Shown here: piece after piece, positions 1-10,599 of the stretch
Layout of the letters: every line of letters starts with the position of its first letter
Position numbering within the stretch: position 1 is the stretch's first letter
NCBI GenBank assembly: GCA_900312665.1
Contig: ONZQ02000003.1
Coordinates: 1 to 64,000, forward strand
Source: Cephalotrichum gorgonifer
Taxonomy: Eukaryota > Ascomycota > Sordariomycetes > Microascales > Microascaceae
Direction: 5' to 3'
DNA: 64,000 nt
Translations under genes and position numbers: made by a program
Notes under the pieces: model-generated
Database searches by the model: none
Seen by the model: the letters and a program-made list of their open reading frames with translations, nothing else
Told to the model about the DNA's origin: nothing

Positions 1-449
1 ACTGTATTAGCTTAAATTATATAATAAGTAATACTATCTATAATAAAATCAACTCTATTTAAATATTTAAATTAAATATATAATTAAATCTTATTTTTAA
101 TATAAGATAATATAAAATGTTCATATATACTAATATATTATTTACTAGTTACATAATAATAATTTTTAATTTTTTAATATCTTTCTAGTCAATATAGTGC
201 CCGGCACCACCTTTAAATTATAATCCTTATGTTGCCCTGTTTCAAGACCAGTCATCTAGATTATAACAGTGTACATCATGCAGGGGAGGTGTTAGTCCCA
301 TGACCCCACCCACAAAATACAGCTGTTATGGAGATTGAGATCCTGTTCTCTAATATTGGTGAGGCTAAGAGCCTGGCTGCAGAAATATATCTAGATACAG
401 GACGACCGAAAAGAGTTCCCTCTTCTGGTCAATAACAACAATGGCTTCT
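1..449. repeat. AT-rich edge and gene-free flank
   Basis: Bases 1-190 are almost entirely A/T (runs of ata, taa, tta), in strong contrast to the roughly 50-55 percent GC that follows. In Pezizomycotina such blocks are usually transposon relics decayed by repeat-induced point mutation. No ORF or terminal repeat is visible in the piece present. Bases 190-449 have normal composition and hold no gene that I can see; they are the 3' flank of the minus-strand gene that follows. Confidence 0.5.
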
Positions 450-1253
450 TCAGCTTGTAAAGACCACCTTTACTGTCCATCCCTCCCAACGATGGTGCAA
501 AGACCACTGGACCGATCTACCCATCCAGGGGCCGCGATGCTCCCTCACTGCCGGCTTGAAAGCCTGAAAGAAGCGAGTGTCGGCATTTGGCACTGCCTTC
601 AGAAGTTTCTTTGGTAGGATGTCATCCTGGTGTCGGATGCCTGGCTCCTGTAGGATGACAGGTATATCGTGAGGATGAATATTTATCCACACCTCTACCG
701 TCTGAATGGACGCCAGGCCATCCGCGAGTGGATTGAGAACGCGGGCCCAACGATCAGGGTGGCAAAACATGGCTAGCCTCACACGTTGCAGCGCAGGGAG
801 CTTCGCATTGATTTCGGCGAGAGCTTTGCAATCGCGTTCGCTTAGATAGGACCGCAAGCGACCTAAGTCCACCCCCGTGATGCACTCCAAGTTCGCCCGT
901 GAAGACGGCCACGCGTCCCAGAAAACGTTGTTCAAACGCCATGGCAGAAGAAATATGTTCTCTTTGTAAAGAACTACTGCACCCTCCTCGTAAATGAGCC
1001 GGCAGCACCCTAATATCGAGGGGTAAATGCATTCTTTGATGGAGTATCCTCGTATCGAGACAGCATTGGCATCTAGGATGGATTTCGGGGTCCAGGTGGT
1101 TCGCTGAGTCGCGGGGTCATAGAAGCCCCTTATTTCGTCGCGGAGGAGAAGGAGATGATAAATCTCTCGCCTGATCTCATACGGGAAGTAAAGAAACGAT
1201 GTGAGGACCCGGCGCTGCGCAGAGGGGGCGGCCTCCTGTGTCTCATTCGACAT
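450..1253 (-). CDS. F-box/2EXR-like hypothetical protein
   Basis: Single-exon ORF of 267 aa if started at the ATG at 1253. A longer ATG start at 1388 would add 45 residues rich in basic and Pro residues that look like leader. After a short polar N-terminus comes the pattern FPYEIRREIYHLLL, followed by a conserved-looking stretch ending in LGCCRLIYEEGAVVLYKENIF. That arrangement (F.LP.E.R..IY, then a C..I..E....LY..N.F box) is typical of the large fungal 2EXR/F-box-like families. These are numerous and mostly of unknown role; some act as substrate receptors in SCF ubiquitin ligases. No transmembrane segment is seen. It sits next to the AT-rich edge, which suits an accessory gene. The family call is from motif memory only. 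Confidence 0.6.
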   Translation of the reverse strand: MSNETQEAAPSAQRRVLTSFLYFPYEIRREIYHLLLLRDEIRGFYDPATQRTTWTPKSILDANAVSIRGYSIKECIYPSILGCCRLIYEEGAVVLYKENIFLLPWRLNNVFWDAWPSSRANLECITGVDLGRLRSYLSERDCKALAEINAKLPALQRVRLAMFCHPDRWARVLNPLADGLASIQTVEVWINIHPHDIPVILQEPGIRHQDDILPKKLLKAVPNADTRFFQAFKPAVREHRGPWMGRSVQWSLHHRWEGWTVKVVFTS

Positions 1254-1924
1254 ATTGAGGCCGTGGGGTGCGGTGTGGTCTCGGTATGAAGTTGTATGGA
1301 TGGTCGCCTCAAGGGAAGGGGGAATAATACAAGGGGGGATTCGGAGCGGAGCAACCTTCCTGCAAAAAATCGCAACCTGTTTTCCCATGCCAACTGCTTA
1401 GTCGTACTGTGTTTTCGAACGAGGATGCATTCTGCCGTTTTAGGCCATAGTGTATTGTAGCCTTGTCAAATGATCGGTAGGCGAACCACGGCGCCGAGTC
1501 TAAAGGCGGCCTTCCAACAATCCTGGTATAATTCTAAATAATTACTAGACTATCCACGGGTCCAGGGATCTAAGATCTCCCCCTAGGCGGCCGTGTTTGT
1601 ATAAGATGACTTGCCTGCCATGGAGGCTTGTGATAGGTAACTTTCTATCCAAGCATGTACATAAAATACCAGAGCCTATGTCTCAATCGTTGACGGGAAG
1701 TGGCAGAGAATTCCGAGAGCGCTACTAAAAACCCCATGTTGGAGATATGGAGAGATCTATTGTCTATATATACGTATCTTCCAGGCCAATCTAGGTAGCT
1801 TATTCAAGGCTACCATTCTAGGTCACCTCCTATACACCAAGTTGTCCGCATACAGATCCCTACCTGTTCTATCTAGAGTGGATATGGTAGTTCAGCCCGT
1901 GATGCCAACTAGGTCCCTCTCCCA
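1254..1924. other. Intergenic, no gene seen
   Basis: About 670 bases between two minus-strand genes: 5' flank of the 2EXR-like gene and 3' flank of the HAD hydrolase. Stops are frequent in all frames. No RNA gene or repeat was recognised. Confidence 0.4.
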
Positions 1925-2749
1925 TCAAGAGATCTCCTTCTCTATGAACGCCTGAACAAGCTCCTGGAGAGATTTGACGCGTGGAGGGGACGATTTAAAG
2001 GAGCTGTGTTGGTTCTTGTCGTAGTGGATAGAAAATATGCCTGCCGCCATAGCCGGTTTCATATCCCGGTCTTCGCTATCTCCCACGTATGCCATGTCGC
2101 CGGGTGGAATTTTCAAATCCTCTAGCACCTTCGGGAAGAGACCACCGACTTTGGGTGCCCTGAAATGGTTTGTGGTAGCCAGATAGTCGATATATTTGTC
2201 GATACCGAGACCTTTAACAGTCCTCTCTTGCGCGTCCTGCGGACCTTCGGTAATCACCATGATCTTCTTCCCGCAGCTCCTAATTGTCGAGAGCAGCGTT
2301 ATTGTGCCGTCCATCAACTCGAGGGAGTCCATTAGAGTAGCTTCGTATCTCCCGAGGAGTTCCTCGAGAAAAGCATCGTCAGGTGGTATGGAAAATTTGG
2401 TCACGAGGGCGGTGAACCTCTCTCTCCGGTAGTCGAACGAGGTCTTCCCATCTGAAAAGGCATTGGACGTCTTTTCTCTGAGAATTGTGGAGTAGGCCGC
2501 TCTCAGTTCCGACTCTGGCGTCTGATAACGCTGGGAAATAGCACTGAGAACACTGTCGACAGCCTTTGAGGAAGCTCGACGGAATTCGTGCAAGGTGTCG
2601 TCCAAATCAAAGCCAATCCAGCTCTTCTGTGCTAGGATGCTCTGCAGGCGAGATATCTCGTCCCTTTCATCGAAGGAATCACGGCTGAGGCCGTTCTCGG
2701 TGCGAGACTGTTCCCCCGAGAACACACCTTTGCTTGGTGTGCCTGGCAT
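1925..2749 (-). CDS. HAD-superfamily hydrolase
   Basis: Single exon, 274 aa from the first in-frame ATG at 2749. The frame stays open upstream to about 2899 but without an ATG, so a 5' exon or a longer N-terminus is possible. HAD motifs occur in order: motif I FDLDDTLH (nucleophile Asp and the +2 acid/base Asp), a helical cap, motif II VITEG (Thr), motif III Lys in FRAPKVGG, and motif IV GDSEDRDMKPAMAAG (Mg-binding acids). The C1-type helical cap suggests a small-molecule phosphatase of the YjjG/phosphoglycolate phosphatase kind, acting on a soluble phosphomonoester in the cytosol. The substrate cannot be read from sequence. The 50-residue N-terminal stretch before motif I is polar and probably disordered. 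Confidence 0.85.
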   Translation of the reverse strand: MPGTPSKGVFSGEQSRTENGLSRDSFDERDEISRLQSILAQKSWIGFDLDDTLHEFRRASSKAVDSVLSAISQRYQTPESELRAAYSTILREKTSNAFSDGKTSFDYRRERFTALVTKFSIPPDDAFLEELLGRYEATLMDSLELMDGTITLLSTIRSCGKKIMVITEGPQDAQERTVKGLGIDKYIDYLATTNHFRAPKVGGLFPKVLEDLKIPPGDMAYVGDSEDRDMKPAMAAGIFSIHYDKNQHSSFKSSPPRVKSLQELVQAFIEKEIS

Positions 2750-3142
2750 AATGGAAGGATCGATTTCACTTTCGACAATAGGTAAGTTCGATATAGATTT
2801 GCGATGTCGTTCAGCTGGGTAGAAAAAAGAATCCGCGAGACGGTATTCATCGAGGGTATATATGTCATGGGAGTCAGAGGCGCAGTGGATGTACGCCAAA
2901 CACGGATGTAACGACGATGTGGGATGGCGCTATACTATTACAAATTAGGTGGCAGGTACGGGGGCGACATCGGCGTCTTCGTGATGCTCCCTGCTGGGAC
3001 GCCGTACAAGTAAGTATATGGTATCTATGTATAGGTAAAGGCCAGAAGTGCAGCGACACTCTGCCTTTTCACATATAATTCAAGCCCGGATCAATTTACT
3101 AGAAGTAGTGCCCATCTTCAACTACCAGGCATGTTGAGTATC
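2750..3142. other. 5' flank of HAD gene / 3' flank of SDR
   Basis: About 390 bases. The first 150 remain open in the HAD reading frame without an ATG, so they may be 5'UTR or a missed exon. One TACAAGTA octamer lies at 3005-3012. Nothing else was recognised. Confidence 0.35.
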
Positions 3143-3862
3143 TCACCAAGGCTCAGGAGCTCCATCGTTGCTCATCAACTTCCCAGTGTCCTCGTCCTTC
3201 AACATTGACAATGTCCGGAGTACATTTCTCGCACAGTCCGCTGTTTCCACCATAGCTCCTGGGCCCCCCATTTGAGTCTTTACCCACCCGGGATCAATGC
3301 ATACCACGATAGCCTTGCCCTTGAGCTCGGCTGCTTGGTGCACCGTTAGCATATTCAGCGCTGTCTTGCTGATGCTATAGGCAGGATTGCCCGGAGGGAT
3401 CACGCCCTCCACGTTCCAAGTCAGACTGCCAAGCCCGGAAGTGATATTGGCAACAACCGCCCCTGGTGCAAGGTGTGGCACCAAGGCCTGGAAAACAAGA
3501 GCTGGGCCAATGACATTTGTCGAGAAGTGGGTATTCAAGGAGTCGATGGCCACGGTAGAGGCCGTCTCACTGCGTGCACTAGGAAGAAGTATACCGGCAT
3601 TCTGGATCAAGACATCAATCTTGAGACCCTGTGGAAGTTGTGACGGGAGCGAGGTTATAGATTCCGGCGAAGTAAGGTTGCCCTCAACAAGTTGAATTTG
3701 AGCCCTCGTATCAGGTGAAGAAATGATGCTCTTCAGGTCTGTCAAGTCGGCAGTAACATCTCGAACAACGGCCACGACGGTGGTGTCAGGTGAAGTTGAG
3801 AGCTGGCGGACGTACTCTAGGCCGATGCCGGAGCGGGTACCAGTGATCAGGTAGGTACGCAT
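3143..3862 (-). CDS. Short-chain dehydrogenase/reductase (SDR)
   Basis: Single-exon 239-aa classical-type SDR starting at an ATG. Visible motifs: the NAD(P)-binding TGTRSGIG at residues 8-15, an NAG motif at 88-90 in the fourth strand, a Ser in the NITSG segment near 142, and the catalytic pair Tyr162/Lys166 in AYSISK. PGWVKTQMGG after the sixth strand is the usual PG-loop that shapes the cofactor site. It resembles the small cytosolic fungal carbonyl reductase/C-factor-like SDRs, which reduce or oxidise carbonyl/alcohol groups with NAD(P)(H). Substrate is unknown. The short length and lack of a signal peptide argue for a soluble cytosolic enzyme. No neighbouring pathway genes indicate its role. 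Confidence 0.9.
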   Translation of the reverse strand: MRTYLITGTRSGIGLEYVRQLSTSPDTTVVAVVRDVTADLTDLKSIISSPDTRAQIQLVEGNLTSPESITSLPSQLPQGLKIDVLIQNAGILLPSARSETASTVAIDSLNTHFSTNVIGPALVFQALVPHLAPGAVVANITSGLGSLTWNVEGVIPPGNPAYSISKTALNMLTVHQAAELKGKAIVVCIDPGWVKTQMGGPGAMVETADCARNVLRTLSMLKDEDTGKLMSNDGAPEPW

Positions 3863-5190
3863 GTTATTGGTATGAACAGCTATCGGCTGGGCTCATGTGC
3901 TGCGTAGGCGAGAAAATGATCCAGGAGAACAGTCTTGGCCGAGGAAACTTAGGTGGGCGGATATTCTCTCTCGAATATGGCCGTCTGTCGACTCAGGCAC
4001 GGCATGGCGTTCTTATACCCATGGCCCTGGAGCCGACGGCCGATTGTTCCTACATACCTCCAAAAACCTGTAGCCGTGAATAAGCGCAGGGCCCACAGGT
4101 ACGTGGCAAGTGGAGCGTGGTCGGACATGGGAGTCATCGAAAATAATAACGCAGGGCCACGAGGGTAGTGGGTCTTAGGAACGGACTTCTCGGAAACGAG
4201 CGTGTAAGAGAGCGTGGGACTGCTTTAGCAAGTGCAGGATCCACGGATAGGGCACTCGTAGTTGCTGAGAGGTTCAGTATTTTTTCCGACCTGACACAAT
4301 GTAACGTGTACGAATTAGAGGTTGAAGTAAAATCATTTAGAAACTACAGACCTCTGATACTCGAAGGGGTTCGGTTCGAGCTCCGGCATTACACTTCTCT
4401 CATCGGATACAAGTTGAGTTAGCCGCCAGGGTGCCAGGTACTAGTCACCGGGTTTTGCTGGCACGCACTTCTCCGGATTGGGACTTTTGTGTTGGAAAGA
4501 TTTTCAGACGTTACATTCGGTGATAAAAAGAAGATCCTCTTTGTCGGCAGACCTTCGGGATGTGGTGATCGAACTATTGGTGGACGCGAAATTCGGGTGT
4601 TGGATTTTGTGTGTGATATGTACAAGGTCTTCCCGTCTCGTCTACATCTCGCATCTTGTTTCCGGAGAAGCTCTCGTCGAGGTACTAGATTGTCGAGGCC
4701 TCCTCCCCTGAAATAGTAGACGCGCGGAGAAGAGCGATATGGTACCGGTCCGTCTATTCTTTTCGACCCACCAGAGCAACAATGCCGTTGAAATTACCAT
4801 GATAGCGGCAACGGTCCGACCACAGGCATGGCGAGGCCGTGCCTGACTTCACCTGAGACAGCGCGCCAGTTCGACAGGAGGGGGGGCCCGGTGCAAATCC
4901 CACGAGCTCGCTTGTGGCCCGATCCGAAGACTAGGACTTCGTCTCTGGTCGATGCCGGGCCCAGGGCTTTGAGTGACGAACGTCGCATCGTGGTAAAGTC
5001 GACACCCAAGAAGGTTACCTATAGGACGGCGCGACCCTTAGGCTAGATACCAAGCATATTTCTGAGAAGCTTGCAGGGAAGCAAAGGGTCAGGCCGGTGA
5101 CTAGCCGGGCTCGAGATCTGATTAAGCAACAGGAAGGGAACCTTGCTAGTGATGGTGGTCAAGATATCGCCATTCTAATTCCTTACATAC
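3863..5190. other. Intergenic, no gene seen
   Basis: 1.3 kb between the SDR gene (5' end) and the 3' end of the transporter gene. ORFs are short, without codon bias or recognisable domains. A GGTTCGAGCTCC string near 4372 was checked as a tRNA B-box and fails to form a T-arm. Confidence 0.4.
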
Positions 5191-6406
5191 TTAGTTCCCA
5201 ACAACACCGCCTGGCAACCGGCTGTCCTCCAACCCATTTTCGCTGTTCCCGGACGACTCCAAGTCTGCTTGGCGCTTGTGTAGCCCATAAAGCGCTGGCG
5301 TGGATCCAGAAAATTGGAATGTAGCCCCGTCAATGGAAATCTCAGGCTGGTCAAGCAGGTACATGTACCAGTAGTAGGCGCCGCAGAATAGTGCGCCCCC
5401 GACAATATTGCCGAGCCCAACGGGGATGATACCTGTTAACCATTGTTTGTCAGAATTCGAGATCATTCTTGGATGAGGAGGATGGAGCCTTGCCCTTCCA
5501 GATATAGAGGGGCACCGTCACGCCAGGGGTGCCGAGGTGGATGCCGAGCGGAATGAAGCACATGTTGGCGACAACGTGGTCCATACCCAAGGCCACAAAG
5601 GCAAAGATAGGCCACCACATGGCTACGATCTTGGAGCTGAGGTCTCTCCCCTGCATCCCTAGGAAGACTGCCAGAGCCACCAGCCAGTTGCATCCGATCC
5701 CGCGCAAGAAGATCTCATGCCATTCCGGCTTGACTTGTTTACTGGTGACGAAGGCGACCACCTGGTCGTGGAAAGCGGGGGCATTAAAGACGCCGCCATC
5801 TGTTTTGATTTAGTTAGCCGGGGATGAAATGCGACAAGCCGTCTGGGGAGAAACACACAGCCAAGGATGATGAATGTCACGAAGAGTGATCCTGCTAGGT
5901 TGCCCCAGAAACATAAGAACCAGTGGAGGAGCATCTTCCAAATAGAAAGGCGGCCATGCAGAACAGAAACTGCAGTATACTATCACCGCAGATCCGGTCA
6001 ACATTCCGTATATTCCCTCTGCATATCGCCTGTACAATCTTACCATATTCGAACCAGTGAACAGATCAGCACCTGTCAAACTAACCGGTGTGTTAGCTCG
6101 GTACGTCACGGAACGAAGCCGGTAACATTTAGTTACATACACAATCATGACGAAGCCCGAGGGGAATATAAGAGCCGAGATGATCCGGATGAGGCCTGGT
6201 GCGTTGGCCTGGAACCAAGGTGCCGTGAGTGTACACAGGGCGGCTCCGCTGACAAAGGATAATATGCATCCGGCCGAGACAGCTGAGAGGAAGACTTTGT
6301 GGGGACGCATGTTGCCTTTGATGGTTCCCGCCCGAGAGACCAACTCGATGGTCTCCGCGGGCGTGTAGACGCCAAGATTGGCGATGTTTAAGACCGGATT
6401 AGACAT
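5191..6406 (-). CDS. Formate/nitrite transporter (FNT family)
   Basis: Five exons rebuilt by homology and frame: 6406-6141, 6080-6044, 5979-5859, 5799-5494, 5432-5191; total 972 nt, 323 aa, close to the roughly 310 aa of fungal nitrite carriers. Six hydrophobic helices are visible. Family signatures: VLTGADLFTG at residues 89-98, FWGNLAGS at 125-132, CNWLV at 178-182, and the pore His216 in DHVVANM, the central histidine of FNT channels. Function is proton-coupled uptake of nitrite or formate at the plasma membrane. Introns of 60, 64 and 59 nt use GT-AG. The fourth (5433-5493) appears to start with GC (AAGG|GCAAGG), needed to join WKG to IIPVGLGN. Exon 2 is only 37 nt. No nitrate or nitrite reductase lies nearby, so it is not in a nitrate cluster here. 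An AGATAA (GATA-factor type) site lies at 6610-6615 upstream. Confidence 0.93.
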
Positions 6407-8194
6407 GTTTGTAGATGGGGATGGAATGCTTGATGCTATCTTTGTGGAGAAGAGGAGACAGGAGATATTTGGAGACGGCCTTGACTCCATTTTATGAGGA
6501 AGAAAAATACAATGCTGAGTCGATCGGCCCCGTTTTCCGTATAAAATGCCGAGCATCGCCCATGTGGGCTTGACGCTAAAATGGGCACCCTCTAATTAAT
6601 GGGGCCAAGAGATAACGGAAAACTTCGTAGAAGACACTACTCGTACGTGGGTCCTCGGGCTTTGCCAACCTAGCTGAGCGACCAGTCTCGCTCGTGTCGG
6701 CAAGTTCCCCAGCTCATGTCATCGCCAAGTTAACAATCCTAGTCAAGGAGAGATGGGGATCTATTTGGATTGCTCCGGAGTGGCATGATGAGGTGTGTCC
6801 AATCGTGGTCGTTCGAATGACTGGATTAGGCTGGCAGCCGGAAAATTCGGATCCGAACTCGTACGAGTACTAAGTATCAATATTACTCCGTAATATGAAG
6901 AAAGATAAACCCCCGTCCCCAATAAAATATAAGTTCCTGTGTCTGAAGAGAAGCAGGAAGAATAATATTGCTTCCTTAGTTCCGAGAATAAGGAAACAGG
7001 ACGATGTCGATAGCAAGATAGATCATTGTACCAAGAAAGAGAGAGAGAGAGAGCCAATGGTACATCCTCCTCTGAGTCTTCTAGCACTATTATGGTGTTG
7101 CAACTAAATAACTAGTTAAATACTGCCAATATCGTCAGTCACCCTCAACCGCATATGTCTATGCGCGGCCCTGAGAGCGCCATGAAGTCTCGGGCCCTCC
7201 ACTAGATTCAGTCAACCCTACGAGTATTTTCGTACCCGCCATCTTAATCCCAGTCCTCCTGTTCATTGACGGCACTCCACTCGGCGCTGGCGTACTACTC
7301 ATACTCGGATTGCCGATGTGGTGCTCTAGCCCTTTGGCCCACATTCCAAAATTTTCATCCACTTCTAGAAATCACTAGAAATGATAAGTGGGGGTGTTCA
7401 TGTATTAGCCCCCCCTCTGCCGCGCCACTTATATTCCTCCTCCACAGCTCGCCATTGCTGGAGAAAAGGTCACAGAAATGATCGAGCCACATCGGCATCT
7501 GCTCATGGTCTCCGGTCCAGGGGGGAGATGGATCTCCAGCCTACTATCCAGCAGCGCGCGCCCTGTTAAGAGACCAGGGAGGCAGACGTCGGCCATATTA
7601 TCACCGGGAGAATAGATAGCTTGGCAAGTGGACTTCCTATTTATTATCGGGTGGGGATGGGAGGAGACAATGTCACCTATGGTTTCTTGAGTTCTCAACT
7701 TTGAATATTAGCTAGGATTAGTACGGCCTCTGCCATTGTGGAGAAGGTAGGGCCCATGTGGGGTTTACGAAACTACTCGTAGAAGCCGCAAGGCCGTGTC
7801 TCGCGCGCAAACCAAGTTTACATGTAGTCCAAGCTACTCGTAGGACATTCCCCGTTCCCCCGATATTGAGGCTTGGGGCAGGGGTGGGGCTAAGCCGATC
7901 TTGGTTCAATGAAGGACATGTCGGAAACTACTCCCGGGAGGACCCGGTTCAACAGGTGAGCTGGGGCTACGATGATATAGCCTATGACGGGGTTGGAATA
8001 TATGTATTAGGCCCAGCCTCGAAAGCTAGTACATCTCTGGTTCCTCAGGTGTGGGCACGCGTGGGCACGAAGCCTGTAGGCTATTGGGCTTGGAAATTGC
8101 TTGGAGTAAGAGTGTATAGGACATCCCCGATGATGTCAAAGGTGGCTTGGTAAGTAGTGTACACAGTTAAGCTGTGTGCACTTAAATTAAGAAA
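6407..8194. other. Promoter region with octamer cluster
   Basis: 1.8 kb between the 5' end of the transporter gene and the 3' end of the alpha/beta hydrolase gene. It contains the densest group of the TACTCGTA/TACGAGTA octamer (6638, 6862, 7219, 7774, 7835). AGATAA hexamers at 6610 and 6903 could be GATA-factor sites for nitrogen control, but the hexamer is common. No coding gene was recognised. Confidence 0.35.
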
Positions 8195-9097
8195 TTATGC
8201 ATTAAGAAACTCCTCCACCAAGGCATTGAACTTGCCAGAATTCTCCCAAAACGCGAAGTGGCTACCCTTCTCCTCCGAGGAGAAGGTGTAGTGCTCCGCG
8301 CCGGGTATCTGGGACGCGACCCACTCGATCCCGGCGGGCGGGAAGATGCTGGCATTTCCCGCGACGACCAGGGTAGGAACGGTGATCCGCGGGAGCACAT
8401 CACGCCAGTCCCGAAGGGCGTGGTCGATGAGGAGAGCTGCCGCGTTGGCGTCGCTCATTTTTGTGTTTTGCGACAAGATCCATTGGTAGTCGGACTCGGA
8501 GATGGAGCTGGTAAACATGCTCTTCACAAGGCCTGGCAGTTGGGCTGCCATGTCGTTGGCAAGGTCGTATACTGCGTCGGCCGTGAAGATGGACGAGAGC
8601 TCCGCTGCTTGCTCCTCGGTCCAGTGAGGGTCCCTCACCATGACTGCCGACTGGTCGGCCAGGACGAAGCTGCTGACGTGGCTACGGGCCTTGGGATACT
8701 GGTCCCACCATGCCCATGCGACGGAGCATCCCATGGAGTGCCCGACGATGGTGACGTCTTTGAGGTGGAGCTCCTCCAAGACGTCATTCAAGTCTGCAGC
8801 AAAGCGGCTAATGCGGTAGCCGAAATCGGGCTTTTCGGACTCGCCGTGGCCTCGCATGTCGTATGTCGTGACCCGGAAGCCGGCCCCAGCGAAGTAATCT
8901 ACCTGCTTGCGCCATTCCGCAGCCGTCTGTCGCCAACCGGGGATGAAGAGTAGTTGCTGGCCACGGCGAGGCCCGCTTTGGGTATAGCTCAGACTGACAC
9001 CGTCTCCGGTCCGGACGACGCCAGTGCGCTGCTCCAGGGCCGCCGAGGTGGCACTGAATAGGTATAGGGCGGATGGGAGGAGTGACGAGAGCTTCAT
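8195..9097 (-). CDS. Secreted alpha/beta hydrolase
   Basis: Single-exon 300-aa protein. The start was set at the ATG at 9097 because it opens a clear signal peptide (Met-Lys, hydrophobic core, Ala-rich cleavage zone near residues 18-20). The frame is open further upstream, but the added residues look untranslated. Fold markers: PGW after strand 3 (in place of the usual HG oxyanion pair), the cap-preceding motif MRGHGES at 81-87, nucleophile elbow GHSMGCS with Ser121, a late acid region and His in KGSHFAFWEN near the C-terminus. This fits the esterase, non-haem peroxidase and epoxide-hydrolase-like group. Ser as nucleophile argues for an esterase or lipase-like activity rather than an Asp-dependent epoxide hydrolase. 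Substrate unknown; the site of action is probably outside the cell. Confidence 0.88.
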   Translation of the reverse strand: MKLSSLLPSALYLFSATSAALEQRTGVVRTGDGVSLSYTQSGPRRGQQLLFIPGWRQTAAEWRKQVDYFAGAGFRVTTYDMRGHGESEKPDFGYRISRFAADLNDVLEELHLKDVTIVGHSMGCSVAWAWWDQYPKARSHVSSFVLADQSAVMVRDPHWTEEQAAELSSIFTADAVYDLANDMAAQLPGLVKSMFTSSISESDYQWILSQNTKMSDANAAALLIDHALRDWRDVLPRITVPTLVVAGNASIFPPAGIEWVASQIPGAEHYTFSSEEKGSHFAFWENSGKFNALVEEFLNA

Positions 9098-10098
9098 GGT
9101 ATCTCTGTAATTGGACCTGTCCTGGACAACACCGGAGTATTCGTTCTTGGGGATGGAAAGTCGGGGATAGAGCAGGGACGCGAGAAAAGGATGAAATCGA
9201 TAGCTGAGGAGGCAGGATGGACAGTGGTTAAATAGAAAGGAAGCCCAAGGCGGCGCGGGTTTGTACAAGTAATATCAGACCCGGTATTAGTAAACTATAC
9301 CACAAAACAGGAAACGATGGTCCAGCCTGGACTGCAGGATCGCATTATTAATTTCCCAAAGGATGGCAAGAAACGGCACAACCGAGTCCAAGCCCCTGCC
9401 TCTTGGAGATGCAGATGACTGACTGACTGGTGGATGGTCAGAGCTCATGTGGGGTAGTATGCAGGTGAGCTGACACGAGCTGGATTTGGCAACCACAGAC
9501 GCTGGCCTCGGACCGACCCCCGCCATGCCGCCCCGGGGAAGCTAGGAACATCCCGCGGAACCAGGGTTTCGTCATGCTTGTCTTTGTATTTGTGGTCTAA
9601 ACCCCGAGTTCAACCAGGCGATCCTCGAAAAGCTAGCCGGCATAAGTTCACCTTCTGGACGCGACACGGGTTTCTATAAAGTGCCCTTCCTGGAGTTTTA
9701 CAGCATAAAAGACATGCGCCGAGTTCGAGTACCAAGCTGCTGACGGGGTTGACTAGGGGTTGCTAGAGCGGCCGCTTCCACCTTGGAGGGGAAGGGTTGA
9801 TTGGTTGAGGTAGAATACATATATTTTGTGTCACAGCACCTTGACAAGGTTGGTATCAGGAAGATACCACAGTTAGAGACATCATGTGTTAGGAGCTCGA
9901 CGTTAACCTCGGCTACATATCCCGGCCATCATCTCGCTAGTTAGGCGACGTAGCCGAAAGCGGATGTCAGGCTTTATATGTATGCAGTAATAACTGCACA
10001 GTTATCACGAAGGTAAAGAAGGCTATCAACTAGTGGGGTGAAAGTCAATTCAACTTCTCGCACAGACTTGAGCCGACCATGACGACAGAGATCATCAG
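9098..10098. other. Intergenic, no gene seen
   Basis: 1 kb of 5' flank of the secreted hydrolase and 3' flank of the acetyltransferase. One TACAAGTA octamer lies at 9264-9271. Nothing else was recognised. Confidence 0.4.
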
Positions 10099-10599
10099 TT
10101 ATAGATCCAGATCATTGGACCGCGTGAGGTACTTAGCATCCTCCCCGTACTCGCGCAGCTTTTCCAACAAAACCTCATCAACCGGCTCAGCCACAAAACC
10201 AAAGCGGGCCCAGAATGGCACAGTTTCATACACAGAGACCAGGCACGTTGTCGGATACCGCCTGGCTACTGTAAGCAGGGTACTAATGCACTTCCCCGCA
10301 AGGCCGCGCCTACGGAACCTGGGTAAGATCGCGATGTCGTGGATGTAATATTGGTCGGCGTCGGGGGCAATCTCTCCTAGTAGGCTATCAAGGGCAGGGG
10401 GATGGTGATAGCAAATTGGGTGTGAAATAGCGTAGCCGCACACCTCATCGCCTTGTTTGAGGATTTTGCAACCCTCGGGGAAGAGCTTGAGTCGCTCTGC
10501 AAAGACGTAGTCGCTTTCTGGCAGGTCGGGATGGATTCCATTAGCAACATCCACGAGGCCTGCGATGTCACCGGCGGACATCTGACCCCATGTCGCCAT
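10099..10599 (-). CDS. GNAT-family N-acetyltransferase
   Basis: Single-exon 166-aa protein with an ATG start. The GNAT fold is shown by YYIHDIAILPRFRRRGLAGK: a beta strand followed by the acetyl-CoA pyrophosphate loop R-R-R-G-L-A (about residues 96-101) and helix 3. The later VSVYETVPFWARFGF (strand 5 and the W..GF motif) is the usual C-terminal element. Such small GNATs transfer acetyl from acetyl-CoA to an amine on a small molecule, peptide or aminoglycoside-like substrate. No substrate is indicated. It is soluble, with no targeting signal. It is not obviously linked to its neighbours. Confidence 0.9.
   Translation of the reverse strand: MATWGQMSAGDIAGLVDVANGIHPDLPESDYVFAERLKLFPEGCKILKQGDEVCGYAISHPICYHHPPALDSLLGEIAPDADQYYIHDIAILPRFRRRGLAGKCISTLLTVARRYPTTCLVSVYETVPFWARFGFVAEPVDEVLLEKLREYGEDAKYLTRSNDLDL

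Noticed and set aside
4366..4395. B-box-like GGTTCGAGCTCC
   Set aside because: Flanks do not pair as a T-arm and no A-box lies at the right spacing.
5191..6406. Nitrate-assimilation cluster around the FNT gene
   Set aside because: No nitrate or nitrite reductase or NirA-type regulator lies within the window.
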